Assembly: GCA_020725865.1 (NCBI GenBank)
Contig: DYEC01000003.1
Span: forward strand, 1 to 64,000
Direction: 5' to 3'
Length of the DNA stretch: 64,000 nucleotides
Origin: Anaerolinea sp.
GTDB taxonomy: Bacteria > Chloroflexota > Anaerolineae > Anaerolineales > Anaerolineaceae
Positions 45,413 to 55,635 of this stretch are shown here, piece by piece. The position numbers and the translations under genes are program-made. The stretch's first letter is position 1; every line of letters starts with the position of its first letter. The notes beneath the pieces were generated by a model that worked only from the letters and a program-made list of their open reading frames with translations, had not been told where the DNA came from and did no database searches.

Positions 45413-45440
45413 TTGACACCCGCTAGGGAAGGGTTAGAAT
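45413..45440 (+). promoter_or_regulatory. Enolase promoter
   Basis: TTGACA (45413-45418), 16-nt spacer and TAGAAT (45435-45440). The predicted transcript would begin near 45447, exactly where the riboswitch P1 stem starts, which supports the assignment. The rest of the 349-bp gap back to the MFS gene (45233-45412) holds no other recognisable element. Confidence 0.75.
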
Positions 45441-45447
45441 AGAAATG

Positions 45448-45507
45448 CAGCGATGAGGCTCGCTGGAAACCGACCAAACCGCCTTTGATGGCTGATAGCC
45501 TCTGTCT
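45448..45507 (+). promoter_or_regulatory. Fluoride riboswitch aptamer (crcB motif)
   Basis: The RNA carries the conserved parts of the crcB/fluoride motif: CAGCGATGAGGCTCGCTG (P1/P2 loop), AAACCGCC (474-483 region of this line), and GGCTGATAGCCTCT. GAGGC (45456-45459 region) can form the pseudoknot with GCCTC (45498-45502). The layout closely follows the known Thermotoga aptamer. The 3' part overlaps an intrinsic terminator, so fluoride binding should free transcription into eno. Enolase is inhibited by fluoride and is a known regulon member of this riboswitch class. Confidence 0.88.
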
Positions 45508-45532
45508 TCAAACCGGAGACAGAGGCTTTTTG
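45497..45532 (+). terminator. Riboswitch expression-platform terminator
   Basis: AGCCTCTGTCT (45497-45507) pairs perfectly with AGACAGAGGCT (45517-45527) across a 9-nt loop, followed by TTTTT. The 5' arm contains the GCCTC that the aptamer needs for its pseudoknot, so aptamer folding and termination compete: an ON switch. Confidence 0.88.
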
Positions 45533-45569
45533 ATTGAAGTTTGTTTTTTTGCAAAGAATCTTTATTTGA

Positions 45570-46865
<1,296 letters not shown>

Positions 46866-46881
46866 ACCCCTGCGGTTGTTC

Positions 46882-46910
46882 GGGGGCTGGTGAGCCCGCT
46901 TCCAGCCCCC
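46882..46910 (+). terminator. Hairpin after eno
   Basis: GGGGGCTGG (46882-46890) pairs with CCAGCCCCC (46902-46910), 17 nt after the eno stop. The following sequence lacks an immediate T-run (a TTTTT comes 45 nt later), so termination is likely but not certain. Confidence 0.5.
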
Positions 46911-46979
46911 ACGGAAATGGTCAAGCCCCCAGCTCATACCGTTTGATCTTTATCCGTTTTTGGGTTCAGGATTTTCCCC

Positions 46980-48512
46980 GTGACTTTCCACAGTATTCTA
47001 TTCGAACGACCGCAAGACCGCCTTCAGGAAACCCCTGATATGCCGGACTTTTTTGTGGATTTGAATCTGGATCAGGTCATCGAGGCAATCACAGTCACAA
47101 AACAGGAATACAACCTGAAACCGTTTTTCCACACGCCCCTGCGCCATCCTGCCGCGATCCGTTACCGGCATCAGGTCATGCAGGACCTCGAGAACCGGGA
47201 GCTGTTCGAGGCGGTGGAGACCTTTGCCCGGCAGATGCGCGCCATGCGCGAACATTTGGCACAGTCAGAGAAGCTGTATTATCCCTATCAAAAGAAGCGC
47301 TGGTTTTTGGACGCGGTGAATATCTATTGCGATGCCGTCCTCGCTTTGACCGGTTCACTGGAGCAAATCGAATTAAAGTCTCGCGGCTTTCAGTCCTTGC
47401 GGGAGTATCTGCGCGGCTATGTTGCATCCGAACGGTTCACCACATTGCGGGCAGAGACCAGACAACTGCTCGCCGATCTCGCCGCCGTGCATTACTGCGT
47501 GCAGATTAAGGGCAATGCGGTCAAAGTTCGCCGCTATGAAGGGGAAGCGGATTACAGCACCGAAGTGGAACAGACTTTTAAGAAATTCCAGCAGGGCGAG
47601 GTCAAGGATTACCGCGTGCAGTTCCGTGAACGGGTGGATATGAACCATGTCGAGGCAAAGGTGCTGGAGCTGGTTGCCCTGCTCTATCCCGAAACCTTTG
47701 CCAATCTGGACGAATTTTGTGCCAAATATGAGACTTACCTAGATGAAACCATTGCCGTTTTTGACCGCGAGGTGCAGTTTTACATCGCCTATCTGGAGTA
47801 TATGGACATCCTCAAGCGGCGCGGACTGCGGTTCTGCTATCCAAGGGTTTCCAATAACAGCAAGGAAATTTATGTTGAGGATGGATTTGATCTGGCGCTG
47901 GCATATCGGCTCATGCGCCAGAACACGGCGGTGGTCTGCAACAGTTTTCATCTGAAAGACAGCGAGCGTATCATTGTCGTTTCCGGTCCCAATCAGGGCG
48001 GAAAAACCACTTTCGCCCGCATGTTCGGGCAACTTCATTACCTTGCCAGTTTGGGCGTTCCAGTCGCAGGGAAAAAAGCGCAACTCTTTCTCTTCGACCG
48101 GCTGTTCACCCACTTTGAAAAAGAAGAGGACATTGCCAATTTAAGGGGCAAACTGGAAGATGACCTGATCCGCATGCACCAGATATTACAACAGGCAACA
48201 TCCAGCAGTATCATCATCATGAATGAAATTTTTACCTCCACCACACTGGAGGACGCGGTTTTTCTGAGCCGGAAAATCATGGAGGAAATCATCCGTCTGG
48301 ATTCACTCTGCGTATGCGTCACATTCATTGATGAGCTGGCATCCATGAGCGAGAAAACGGTCAGCATGGTCAGCACGGTAGTACCGGAGAACCCGGCACA
48401 GCGCACCTATAAAATCCTGCGCAAACCCGCTGATGGGCTGGCGTTTGCCCTCTCGATCGCTGAAAAACACCGCCTGACCTATCAACAGTTGCAGGAGCGC
48501 ATCAAGCCATGA
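46980..48512 (+). CDS. MutS-like ATPase, first of a tandem pair
   Basis: A 510-aa protein with a helical core (about 40-300) resembling the MutS lever/clamp and a C-terminal MutS ATPase domain. Walker A SGPNQGGKTTFARM at about 335-348, Walker B SIIIMNEIFTSTT, and the signature-like EDAVFLSRKIMEEII. The N-terminal mismatch-recognition and connector domains of MutS1 are absent, and there is no Smr/nuclease domain as in MutS2, so canonical repair is unlikely. GTG start. It overlaps the second copy by 4 bp (ATGA), which implies a heterodimer. Function unknown. Confidence 0.82.
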   Translation: MTFHSILFERPQDRLQETPDMPDFFVDLNLDQVIEAITVTKQEYNLKPFFHTPLRHPAAIRYRHQVMQDLENRELFEAVETFARQMRAMREHLAQSEKLYYPYQKKRWFLDAVNIYCDAVLALTGSLEQIELKSRGFQSLREYLRGYVASERFTTLRAETRQLLADLAAVHYCVQIKGNAVKVRRYEGEADYSTEVEQTFKKFQQGEVKDYRVQFRERVDMNHVEAKVLELVALLYPETFANLDEFCAKYETYLDETIAVFDREVQFYIAYLEYMDILKRRGLRFCYPRVSNNSKEIYVEDGFDLALAYRLMRQNTAVVCNSFHLKDSERIIVVSGPNQGGKTTFARMFGQLHYLASLGVPVAGKKAQLFLFDRLFTHFEKEEDIANLRGKLEDDLIRMHQILQQATSSSIIIMNEIFTSTTLEDAVFLSRKIMEEIIRLDSLCVCVTFIDELASMSEKTVSMVSTVVPENPAQRTYKILRKPADGLAFALSIAEKHRLTYQQLQERIKP

Positions 48513-50038
48513 AGGCTTTTTTGATGTACAAAGACCGCGATTTTGACCTGCATCAGAAACTGCCGGTCAACGCTGAAGATTTGACACAGGACCTTGAACT
48601 GAACACCCTGTTCAACGCAATGGCGCGGGGCGATAAATTTTTGCTGGAAGTGGCAAAGACGGCGGTGTTGTGCGGTGCAGACCATTCACCGGATGCCATC
48701 CTCTACCGGCAGGCGGTGCTCAAAGACTGTCTGAAAAACTCCGCTGTGGTGCGGGAAATCTACGCCATCGCCATCGAGGCATTAGAAAGGGAACGCAAAG
48801 TGTTCTGGGGCATCTTTAGCAAATATCCGGATGCCATCCTGCACCGCGCTGTCGAGGTGATGCTGATTTTTGTCGAATTGCTCAAACGGCTGAAAACGCT
48901 GGCAGAGAAACACGCTAACGAGTTTGACTCAGAGGGCTTTCGCACCTTCTTTGACATGATTAACCGCGAATTGAACGCCGAATACTTTGCCGTCATTCAG
49001 CATCATTTGCGCGAGCTGAAGTTCCGCGATGGGGTTCTCATTAGCGCCCGGCTGGGCAAAGGCAACCGCGGTGAGGATTACGTCCTGCGCAAACATACCG
49101 CTCAAAAGCGCAGTTTGGTGGAACGGGTTTTCTCCCGAAAGCCGCGCAGTTTTACCTTTTACATTGCCGAGCGCGATGAGAACGGCTATCGGGCGCTCTC
49201 GGAATTGAAGGATAGGGGCATTAATTTAGTTGCCAATGCGCTGGCGCAGTCCACCGAACACATTCTTAGTTTTTTCACCATGCTGCGTACCGAGCTGGCT
49301 TTTTACGTTGGCTGTCTAAACCTGCATGAGCAGCTCATTCAAAAGGGCGTTCCAGTTTGTTTCCCTCAGCCGGCGCCTGCCTATGAGCGCCGGCACAGCG
49401 GAAAGGAAATCCGTGACGTCTGTCTGGTTTTGACGCTGGAGCAGCCTGTGGTGGGTAACGACCTGAAAGCAGATGGTAAAAATCTGGTCATCATCACTGG
49501 TGCTAATCAGGGCGGCAAGTCCACCTTCCTGCGCGGCATTGGGCTGGCACAGTTGATGATGCAGTGCGGGATGTTTGTCACAGCTGAAGCGTTCTCATCC
49601 AATCTGTGTGATGGTTTCTTTACCCACTTCAAACGTGAAGAGGATGTTACCATGAAGAGCGGCAAACTGGATGAGGAATTAAGCCGCATGAGCAATATTA
49701 TTGACCAGCTGACACCTAACGCCATGCTGCTGTTCAACGAATCCTTTGCTGCAACCAACGAGCGCGAAGGCTCCGAGATCGCCCGTCAGATCATCAGCGC
49801 CCTGCTGGAAAAACGCATCAAAGTGTTCTATGTTACCCACCTGTACGATTTTGCCAGCCGCTTTTACCGCCTAGGACGGGAAGATGTCGTTTCACTACGC
49901 GCTGAACGGGGAGTAAACGGCGAACGAACTTTCAAACTGGTAGAAGGTGAACCTTTGCCCACCAGCTTTGGCAAAGATTTGTATGCCAGTGTGTTCGAGA
50001 ACACAAATTTATTTCTCTCTAGCTGCACCGATGAATAG
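48509..50038 (+). CDS. MutS-like ATPase, second of a tandem pair
   Basis: A 509-aa relative of the preceding protein. ATPase motifs: Walker A TGANQGGKSTFLRG (about 330-343), LMMQCGMFVTAEAFSSNLCD, FTHFKREEDVTMKSGKLDEEL, Walker B AMLLFNESFAATNEREG, and VFYVTHLYDF with the switch His. The helical core is highly charged. Like its partner it lacks the recognition domain. The paired genes are probably translated together. No neighbour ties them to a pathway; enolase upstream is separated by a hairpin. Confidence 0.82.
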   Translation: MKAFLMYKDRDFDLHQKLPVNAEDLTQDLELNTLFNAMARGDKFLLEVAKTAVLCGADHSPDAILYRQAVLKDCLKNSAVVREIYAIAIEALERERKVFWGIFSKYPDAILHRAVEVMLIFVELLKRLKTLAEKHANEFDSEGFRTFFDMINRELNAEYFAVIQHHLRELKFRDGVLISARLGKGNRGEDYVLRKHTAQKRSLVERVFSRKPRSFTFYIAERDENGYRALSELKDRGINLVANALAQSTEHILSFFTMLRTELAFYVGCLNLHEQLIQKGVPVCFPQPAPAYERRHSGKEIRDVCLVLTLEQPVVGNDLKADGKNLVIITGANQGGKSTFLRGIGLAQLMMQCGMFVTAEAFSSNLCDGFFTHFKREEDVTMKSGKLDEELSRMSNIIDQLTPNAMLLFNESFAATNEREGSEIARQIISALLEKRIKVFYVTHLYDFASRFYRLGREDVVSLRAERGVNGERTFKLVEGEPLPTSFGKDLYASVFENTNLFLSSCTDE

Positions 50039-50133
50039 CTACTCATAATTTTGCTCGCCCCGCACAGCAAATTTTACGAGAATCAGATCTCAACATCCAG
50101 TATTAGCCCTTGCGTAAGGCTAGCTGATACCAC

Positions 50134-50550
50134 CTACTCCCCCATAATCTGTACCACAATCTGCCGGTGGCGGGGGCGGATATCAAAATCTACATAGATG
50201 ATCTGCTGCCAGTCACCCAACGTCAGATGCCCTGAAACAAACGGTATGGTCAAATCGGCTTTCAGCAACGCCGCCCGCACATGGCTGTGCCCGTTGCCAT
50301 CGCCCCAGCGCGCATTGTGTTGATACGGGCGGTTAGGCGACACAATTTCGTCAAACAGGCGGCATAAATCGCTCAAAACGCCCGGCTCGTACTCAATCGT
50401 GGTCAGCGCGCTGGTTGAAGAAGGACAGAAAAGGGTTACGATGCCGTTTTTCAGTCCGCTCTTTGCCACAGCCTGCTCTACCTCGGCAGTGATGTCATGA
50501 ATATCCGCATTACCGCGCATGGATAACTTGAGATAGGTTGTCTGTACCAT
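50134..50550 (-). CDS. YjbQ/UPF0047 family protein
   Basis: A 138-aa protein of the YjbQ family, described as having weak thiamin-phosphate-synthase activity in one case but with no settled role. CPSSTSALTTIEYEPGVLSDL replaces the usual HTS segment; RWGDGNGHSHVRAALL and GDWQQIIYVDFDIRPRHR are conserved. ATG at 50550 with a GGTGG site; the frame open to 50721 overlaps the methyltransferase gene and is rejected. Last gene of the nucleoside cluster. A second family member lies at 59415-59828. Confidence 0.85.
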   Translation of the reverse strand: MVQTTYLKLSMRGNADIHDITAEVEQAVAKSGLKNGIVTLFCPSSTSALTTIEYEPGVLSDLCRLFDEIVSPNRPYQHNARWGDGNGHSHVRAALLKADLTIPFVSGHLTLGDWQQIIYVDFDIRPRHRQIVVQIMGE

Positions 50551-50552
50551 GG

Positions 50553-51251
50553 CTACACCACCTTTCCCCATACACCTGTCCATTCCGGCAACCGCGCCCA
50601 GCCATGCCGGCGTATCGCAGCCGCCAGTTCGCTGCCAAAGAAAAACTCTGTATAAGCAACTGCCTCTTCCACATTGGAAAACTGGTAATCCGTCTGGATT
50701 ACTTCGCGGCTGAACCCCCAATACTCTTCAATCCATTGATAATATTCCGCCAGTTCTTTGGTAGGCGGCGCCGGTATCAGGTTGCCAGTGGTCATAGTTT
50801 CGAGGATAATCATCGCGCCGCCCGAAGCAACAGCGCGGTGCATTTCTTCCAACACGTACCCAGTTTGCTGCTTCCAATCCGCAGCAAACCAGCCGCGCAA
50901 ATGACCAATCGCCCAACCGGCAATCACCACCTCCGCCCAACGGTCAGGCACAGGCAGCCACCGCATATCCGCCTGCACTAAATCCCAATTCCCCCCTACC
51001 CTGTCACGCTGAGCCTTCTGTTCCCGCAGCATCGCCCGGCTGAGGTCAAGCGCAAGCACCTGCGCAGCGCGCCCAGCGACCAATAGCGGGACGCGCCCGC
51101 TGCCGCTGCCAAGATCGAGCACCTTTTTACCAGCAAGCGGCGCAATCCGCTCCAGCGCAGGCAGCAAGTTGCCGTCCACATCCTCAACCGCTATCATACG
51201 ATGGTACTCAGCTGCCCGGGTGGCATAAATTTCTTCAAAGTGATCAGTCAT
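50553..51251 (-). CDS. SAM-dependent methyltransferase (class I)
   Basis: A 232-aa Rossmann-fold methyltransferase. Motif I KVLDLGSGSGRVPLLV near residue 43, motif II VLALDLSRAML, then NWDLVQADMRWLPVPD and AEVVIAGWAIGHL. The C-terminal half (EYYQWIEEYWGFSREVIQ) resembles small-molecule methyltransferases. It overlaps the PfkB-methyltransferase fusion gene by 4 bp. Substrate unknown; in this operon a base or nucleoside-derived compound is possible. Confidence 0.85.
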   Translation of the reverse strand: MTDHFEEIYATRAAEYHRMIAVEDVDGNLLPALERIAPLAGKKVLDLGSGSGRVPLLVAGRAAQVLALDLSRAMLREQKAQRDRVGGNWDLVQADMRWLPVPDRWAEVVIAGWAIGHLRGWFAADWKQQTGYVLEEMHRAVASGGAMIILETMTTGNLIPAPPTKELAEYYQWIEEYWGFSREVIQTDYQFSNVEEAVAYTEFFFGSELAAAIRRHGWARLPEWTGVWGKVV

Positions 51252-52753
51252 TTTTTCTCCGCTACTACCAGATAAAAATCCTGCTCATCGGCAAGTTCCA
51301 CCACCCGCCAGCCGCGCGCCTTTAGATTCTCCGCCAGTTCAGCCGCCGGAGGCAACTGATCTTTACGCAAAACAGCTTCGGCATGACCGGCGTGAATGGC
51401 ATTGACCTGTTCACGCCCAATCACGTGACTGATGACCAGCCGGCAATCCGGTGTCAAAACCCGCCAGAAGGCATCCAGCGCCAGATCGAAATCGGACAGA
51501 TGAGGAAACACTCCGTGACAAAAAACGGCTTGAATACTCTCTGCTGCCAGCGGCAGGGCTAACGCTTCCGCCTGCAAAGGCGAGAGCGCCGCATGTGTAA
51601 TGTTTCCGCGCAAACGCTGAAGCATGTGCCACGAAAAATCCAGCGCAATCACCCGTGCCGGATGATGCTCCAGCAAGACCTGGGTCAGATGCCCGGTACC
51701 ACATCCCACATCCAGCACACGATCGCCAACGCGTACATGCCCCGATGCGGCAATTCGCTCCAGTTTTCCCCTCATATCCGGCGGTATCGGCAGCGCACCC
51801 CAATTTGCCGCCATGCGGTCAAACACCCTGTGGCGCGGATTGGGAGACGACAGGTAATAATCCTGCAAACGCTTCTGCGCACGCTGACGTAACCCATTAA
51901 GAGAATACAGCGCGCCAAACTGCTCTAATGCAAAAGAAGCCGAAACTGCAGCCATACAACCAGCCCTGACGACATCATCATACTGAGCCATACCGGCAAT
52001 CAACCCGCCGCAGTATGCGTTGCCTGCGCCGGTGACATCCACAATGCGTTGCGGCTTTGCAGGTGGAAGATTTAATCGCAACCCTTCGCACGTTGCCAGC
52101 AAACTGCCTCGCTCCCCCATTCGCAATGCCAGCATCTGTACACCCCCCTCCAACATCCTTTCAGCGATTTTTTCAGGATCATCCAGCTGGGTCAACTGCT
52201 GACCTTCGCTCAAATTAGGTGAAACACAATTTGCCAACTGCGCCAAACGGCAGAAAAGCTGCCAGTTTTCAGCAATGCAGAAAGTATCCCACGGCTCCCA
52301 GAGGATGAAAGGATCAGCAAAACTGCGCAGGAATGCCACCCAAGCCTCTACCTGATCTGGCGAGCAATGTAGATGAATGCCCTTGAGCGAGCGGTACGTT
52401 TCAGGAAATTCCCGCGGAGTTGGGATTTGAGCCGCCATTTCCTCAAATGAAGTACGGAAAACCTCGTTGCGCGTCCCATCTAACTCAAAAAGCTGCCAGG
52501 CGCGCGGCGTCTTACAGGGGCGCGTCAGCACCCCCTGCAGGTCAAAATGCACCGCCAGGTCATCCCGCAACTGCGGTGGAAAATCCTTTCCTACCGCCGA
52601 AACGAGACCAACCCGATCCCACCAGACCCGCATTCCCATCACCGCATGGGTTGCACCGCCTCCCAGAGTCGCCATGCGGCTCTGACCGTCCGGCAGGATG
52701 ATGTCGTCAATAATGACAGAGCCGATTGAAATCAGCCACTCAAGCGAGTCCAT
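51248..52753 (-). CDS. PfkB-type kinase fused to SAM methyltransferase
   Basis: A 501-aa two-domain protein. Residues 1-300 form a PfkB (ribokinase-like) domain: SVIIDDIILPDG start, TLGGGATHAVMGMRVW, and VDVTGAGNAYCGG at about 238-250. In the anion-hole motif the usual catalytic Asp of GAGD is Asn (245). Residues about 320-501 are a class I methyltransferase with RVLDVGCGTGHLTQVLL (346 on) and VIALDFSWHMLQRL. ATG at 52753; the frame to 52921 overlaps the hydrolase gene and is rejected. Its kinase part is a clear paralogue of the protein at 55619-56569. Such a fusion suggests both reactions act on one metabolite. Confidence 0.85.
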   Translation of the reverse strand: MDSLEWLISIGSVIIDDIILPDGQSRMATLGGGATHAVMGMRVWWDRVGLVSAVGKDFPPQLRDDLAVHFDLQGVLTRPCKTPRAWQLFELDGTRNEVFRTSFEEMAAQIPTPREFPETYRSLKGIHLHCSPDQVEAWVAFLRSFADPFILWEPWDTFCIAENWQLFCRLAQLANCVSPNLSEGQQLTQLDDPEKIAERMLEGGVQMLALRMGERGSLLATCEGLRLNLPPAKPQRIVDVTGAGNAYCGGLIAGMAQYDDVVRAGCMAAVSASFALEQFGALYSLNGLRQRAQKRLQDYYLSSPNPRHRVFDRMAANWGALPIPPDMRGKLERIAASGHVRVGDRVLDVGCGTGHLTQVLLEHHPARVIALDFSWHMLQRLRGNITHAALSPLQAEALALPLAAESIQAVFCHGVFPHLSDFDLALDAFWRVLTPDCRLVISHVIGREQVNAIHAGHAEAVLRKDQLPPAAELAENLKARGWRVVELADEQDFYLVVAEKK

Positions 52754-53651
52754 CATACAACACCTGGTAAAAGCGCTCCCGGTCAATGTGAATTCCAACG
52801 TCTGCGTTGGCAGGCTGCCGATGATGACCGCTGACATCCGCCACCGTACGCCCGCGCGTCCACTGACCTTGCAGCTCAATACAAACACGCATGGGGCGGG
52901 TCTCGACCAGAGCAGGATCAATCACCGCCGCCACGGCGCAGGCATCAAAAATTTGCCCATCTACTCCCAAATGCTCACGAAACCAGTCTATCTCCCGCTG
53001 CATCAGTCGGGCAGCAATCTGCGCCTGCGGCGTCCCAAGTGCAAACGTTTTCTTAACCACTTCCTCACTGACCGGCGCCTGCGAGGTAACTTCAAGCCCA
53101 ATCATCGTGATTGGGATACCAGAAGAAAAGACAACCTGCGCCGCTTCTGGATCCGCCAGCACATTGAACTCTGCTGAAGGGGTGACATTTCCCTCCTGAT
53201 AAGCCCCTGCCATGGTAACGATGCGCGGGATGCGCTGCACCAGCCGGGGTTCAAGACGCAATGCCAGTGCCATATTAGTCTGCGGACCAACAGGCATATA
53301 AATTGTCTCAGTCCCATGCGGGCCAAGATAGTACGCTATTAAGAACTCTACCGCATGTTTTGGTTGAGCGCGCAGCGTGGACGGCGGAACAGGCAGGGTC
53401 TCGGATTGATACCGATGGGTCGGAATCGGCGGACCAATCAACGGGCTATGCGCACCAGCATAAACCGGAATATGCGCCAGACCGCCCGCCTGCATCACAC
53501 GCAGCGTATTGTCCAGCGTTACCGACAATGGCGCATTGCCGTGCGTCACTGTCACAGCCACCAGTTCCAGCGCCGGATGATGGCCCGCGAGTAGAATTGC
53601 CACAGCATCATCTCCACCGGTATCCACGTCCAAAATAACCTTTTGCGGCAT
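52740..53651 (-). CDS. Inosine-uridine-type nucleoside hydrolase
   Basis: A 303-aa nucleoside N-ribohydrolase (IunH/Rih family) that hydrolyses the glycosidic bond. Metal site: VILDVDTGGDDAVAILLA (DxDxxxDD at residues 8-15). TVTHGN, PVYAGAHSPL, IYMPVGPQTNMALAL, and the late DACAVAAVIDP with the last metal Asp follow. One of three paralogues in this cluster. The specificity of each is not readable from sequence. Confidence 0.93.
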   Translation of the reverse strand: MPQKVILDVDTGGDDAVAILLAGHHPALELVAVTVTHGNAPLSVTLDNTLRVMQAGGLAHIPVYAGAHSPLIGPPIPTHRYQSETLPVPPSTLRAQPKHAVEFLIAYYLGPHGTETIYMPVGPQTNMALALRLEPRLVQRIPRIVTMAGAYQEGNVTPSAEFNVLADPEAAQVVFSSGIPITMIGLEVTSQAPVSEEVVKKTFALGTPQAQIAARLMQREIDWFREHLGVDGQIFDACAVAAVIDPALVETRPMRVCIELQGQWTRGRTVADVSGHHRQPANADVGIHIDRERFYQVLYDGLA

Positions 53652-53653
53652 CG

Positions 53654-54487
53654 CTAGTTACCCTTGTTTACACTGGCAGTAACAACTCTCTCCATAAAGT
53701 CAGCAATGAGTCCTTCATCCCATTCCTCCAGCAATCCCTGACGTGTCCAACCACCGCTGGCTTTAAACGCCGTGCTGACGATGACGCCATCTGCATATTG
53801 AGCAAAACGACCAATGTTCTCCGCTGTTGCCCCGCCACCCAACAACAGTGGTACACCCAAACCCGCAGAACGCACCTCTCCCAGCATCTGTAACGACTCG
53901 TCCGGCGACAAACCGGTCAATATCAAACCATCAGCACGACCAAAAACTGCCGCCTGACGCGCTTCCTCGACCAGCGGGCGGCGCCCGAGCGGTTCGCCTG
54001 TGCGGTCATATACATCTGCCAGAATTTGGATATCCTCCGCCTCAAGCTGCGCCCGGTACTGAATCGCCTCATACGCACAACCCTGTAGGATGCCTTCTGC
54101 CTTGACCATTGCGCCAACATAAACTTTCAGCCGTACAAACTGCGCTCCAATCGCCTGTGCAACCGCCAGCGGCTCGCGCGCGCCGTGGCTCATCATGCAC
54201 ACACCCAGCGTCAGATCAGGAAACTCCCGCCGCAGTGCCGCCCCGACCACCGATAACGCCGCTACAGTGTGAGGTTGAATTGAAGGTGCCAATGGCGTGT
54301 CTGCGGTATCCTGAATATACAGCGCCCTCACACCGGCACACCAGGCTTTTTTTGCATTGCGTAAAGCATGCGCCACCGCTGCATCAATCGGCTGAGCAGA
54401 CGGATGGTGCGAACCCGGCAATGGCGGCAGATGGAGCGCGGCAATCACCTCCAGCCTGCCGCGCTCAAATAGGTGTGGAGCGCTCAT
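53654..54487 (-). CDS. BtpA/SgcQ-family TIM-barrel protein
   Basis: A 277-aa TIM-barrel protein of the BtpA family (PF03437 type). Seen: EVIAALHLPPLPGSHH, GVRALYIQDTADTPL, LGVCMMSHGAREPLAVA, AQFVRLKVYVGAM and GADGLILTG-type segments with LLLGGGATAENIGRFAQYADGVIVSTAFK ending as a phosphate-binding loop. The name comes from a photosystem I biogenesis factor, but most members sit in sugar or nucleoside operons and probably act on a phosphorylated sugar. ATG at 54487 overlaps the SIS gene stop (ATGA). Confidence 0.85.
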   Translation of the reverse strand: MSAPHLFERGRLEVIAALHLPPLPGSHHPSAQPIDAAVAHALRNAKKAWCAGVRALYIQDTADTPLAPSIQPHTVAALSVVGAALRREFPDLTLGVCMMSHGAREPLAVAQAIGAQFVRLKVYVGAMVKAEGILQGCAYEAIQYRAQLEAEDIQILADVYDRTGEPLGRRPLVEEARQAAVFGRADGLILTGLSPDESLQMLGEVRSAGLGVPLLLGGGATAENIGRFAQYADGVIVSTAFKASGGWTRQGLLEEWDEGLIADFMERVVTASVNKGN

Positions 54488-55635
54488 GGCTTCTTCCAGG
54501 AAGTCCAAATCTCACTGGTACGAATGCGGCTGATCCCGCCGCCGCCCTCAGTGCTGCGTCCACCGGTAAAATTCCTGAAAAACGGCTCACCAATCACATC
54601 CGCCCGGTGAGCAGCAAACAGCTCACCCGGAACTGCAGCAATCAGGGGTGAAAACATTTCGGCAACACGGGCAATTGGCAGCAAGCCGTCTGCCAGCTCG
54701 ACCAGTTCAGCAGCATCTTTCGGTGCAACTACCGCCAGACGACGTCCGATAGTCTTTGCCGCCACCGCAGCCTCAAGTGCTCGCGAGTAATCACGATCCG
54801 CAGCGGTGATGATAAACGTAGGTGTATCCACTGCGCGGGCAAAGTACTGCAAATGACACCATTCTTCAGTTTCCTGTCCGAGAGCAGGATCACCCGAAGC
54901 CTCCAGCACCTTTGCCGCTGAGAACAGCGCCGTGGCAAAATTCGGTCCGCCGCCAACGAAAACAAATTCTGCGGCATCTTTCCAATCCTTCGCCAGCTTC
55001 AGTGCGGCATCATCGCAGTCAGCAATCGTCTGCTCCAGCGCATCTGCCAGTCCAAAAATTTGTCTGCGCACCGCGCCGGCATCCGCCGAAGATAACACAC
55101 CGCGCACTTCGCCCAAACGAACCGCCATTAAAAGAAGCGCAACCTGATTGGCAAAATACGAGCGAACGCCGGGGATATGTTGATCAGGCGGGTCCTGGAA
55201 AGGCGGCGTCGGCACCAAAAGAGTATGCTGAGCGACGGTGGTTACCCGGCTACCGGGTGTGGCAGTCAGCGCCAGCGTGGTGGCTCCAGTTTCATTTGCC
55301 ATCGTCAACGCCTCCGCCGTGCGTGCCACTTCCCCCGAAACCGAAATACCGATCACCAGATTCGTCTTTGGGCCGGTTTGCGGGATAAAACCGGCTGCAT
55401 AGCGGGCAAACTGCTGAGCTGTCATCGGTTCGGTTGGGATACCGGCAAGCGCTTCAAACGCCAGTTCGCTGCCTAAAGAAGCATGATGCGAATCACCACA
55501 CCCGGTAACAAACAAACGCTTTACCGAAAGGCACAGTTCATGATTGAGTGTGCTGCGTACCGCTTCATCTAATGGATCAAAAATCTCTCTCAATTGAGCG
55601 GGTAAACTACGCACCTGATTAATCATGCCGTTCAT
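54484..55635 (-). CDS. SIS-domain sugar isomerase/deaminase-like protein
   Basis: A 383-aa protein with two SIS (sugar isomerase) domains. SIS1: KRLFVTGCGDSHHASLGSEL then LVIGISVSGEVARTAEAL; SIS2: EFVFVGGGPNFATALFSAAK and the EWCHLQYFARAVDTPTFI region. These resemble the isomerase half of glucosamine-6-phosphate synthase and related deglycases. The start at 55635 has GAGGAGG at ideal spacing. It probably isomerises a phosphorylated sugar released in the pathway. Confidence 0.85.
   Translation of the reverse strand: MNGMINQVRSLPAQLREIFDPLDEAVRSTLNHELCLSVKRLFVTGCGDSHHASLGSELAFEALAGIPTEPMTAQQFARYAAGFIPQTGPKTNLVIGISVSGEVARTAEALTMANETGATTLALTATPGSRVTTVAQHTLLVPTPPFQDPPDQHIPGVRSYFANQVALLLMAVRLGEVRGVLSSADAGAVRRQIFGLADALEQTIADCDDAALKLAKDWKDAAEFVFVGGGPNFATALFSAAKVLEASGDPALGQETEEWCHLQYFARAVDTPTFIITAADRDYSRALEAAVAAKTIGRRLAVVAPKDAAELVELADGLLPIARVAEMFSPLIAAVPGELFAAHRADVIGEPFFRNFTGGRSTEGGGGISRIRTSEIWTSWKKP

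Noticed and set aside
52754-52921. N-terminal extension of the PfkB-methyltransferase fusion
   Set aside because: It overlaps the nucleoside hydrolase gene, and the PfkB fold starts at the ATG at 52753.
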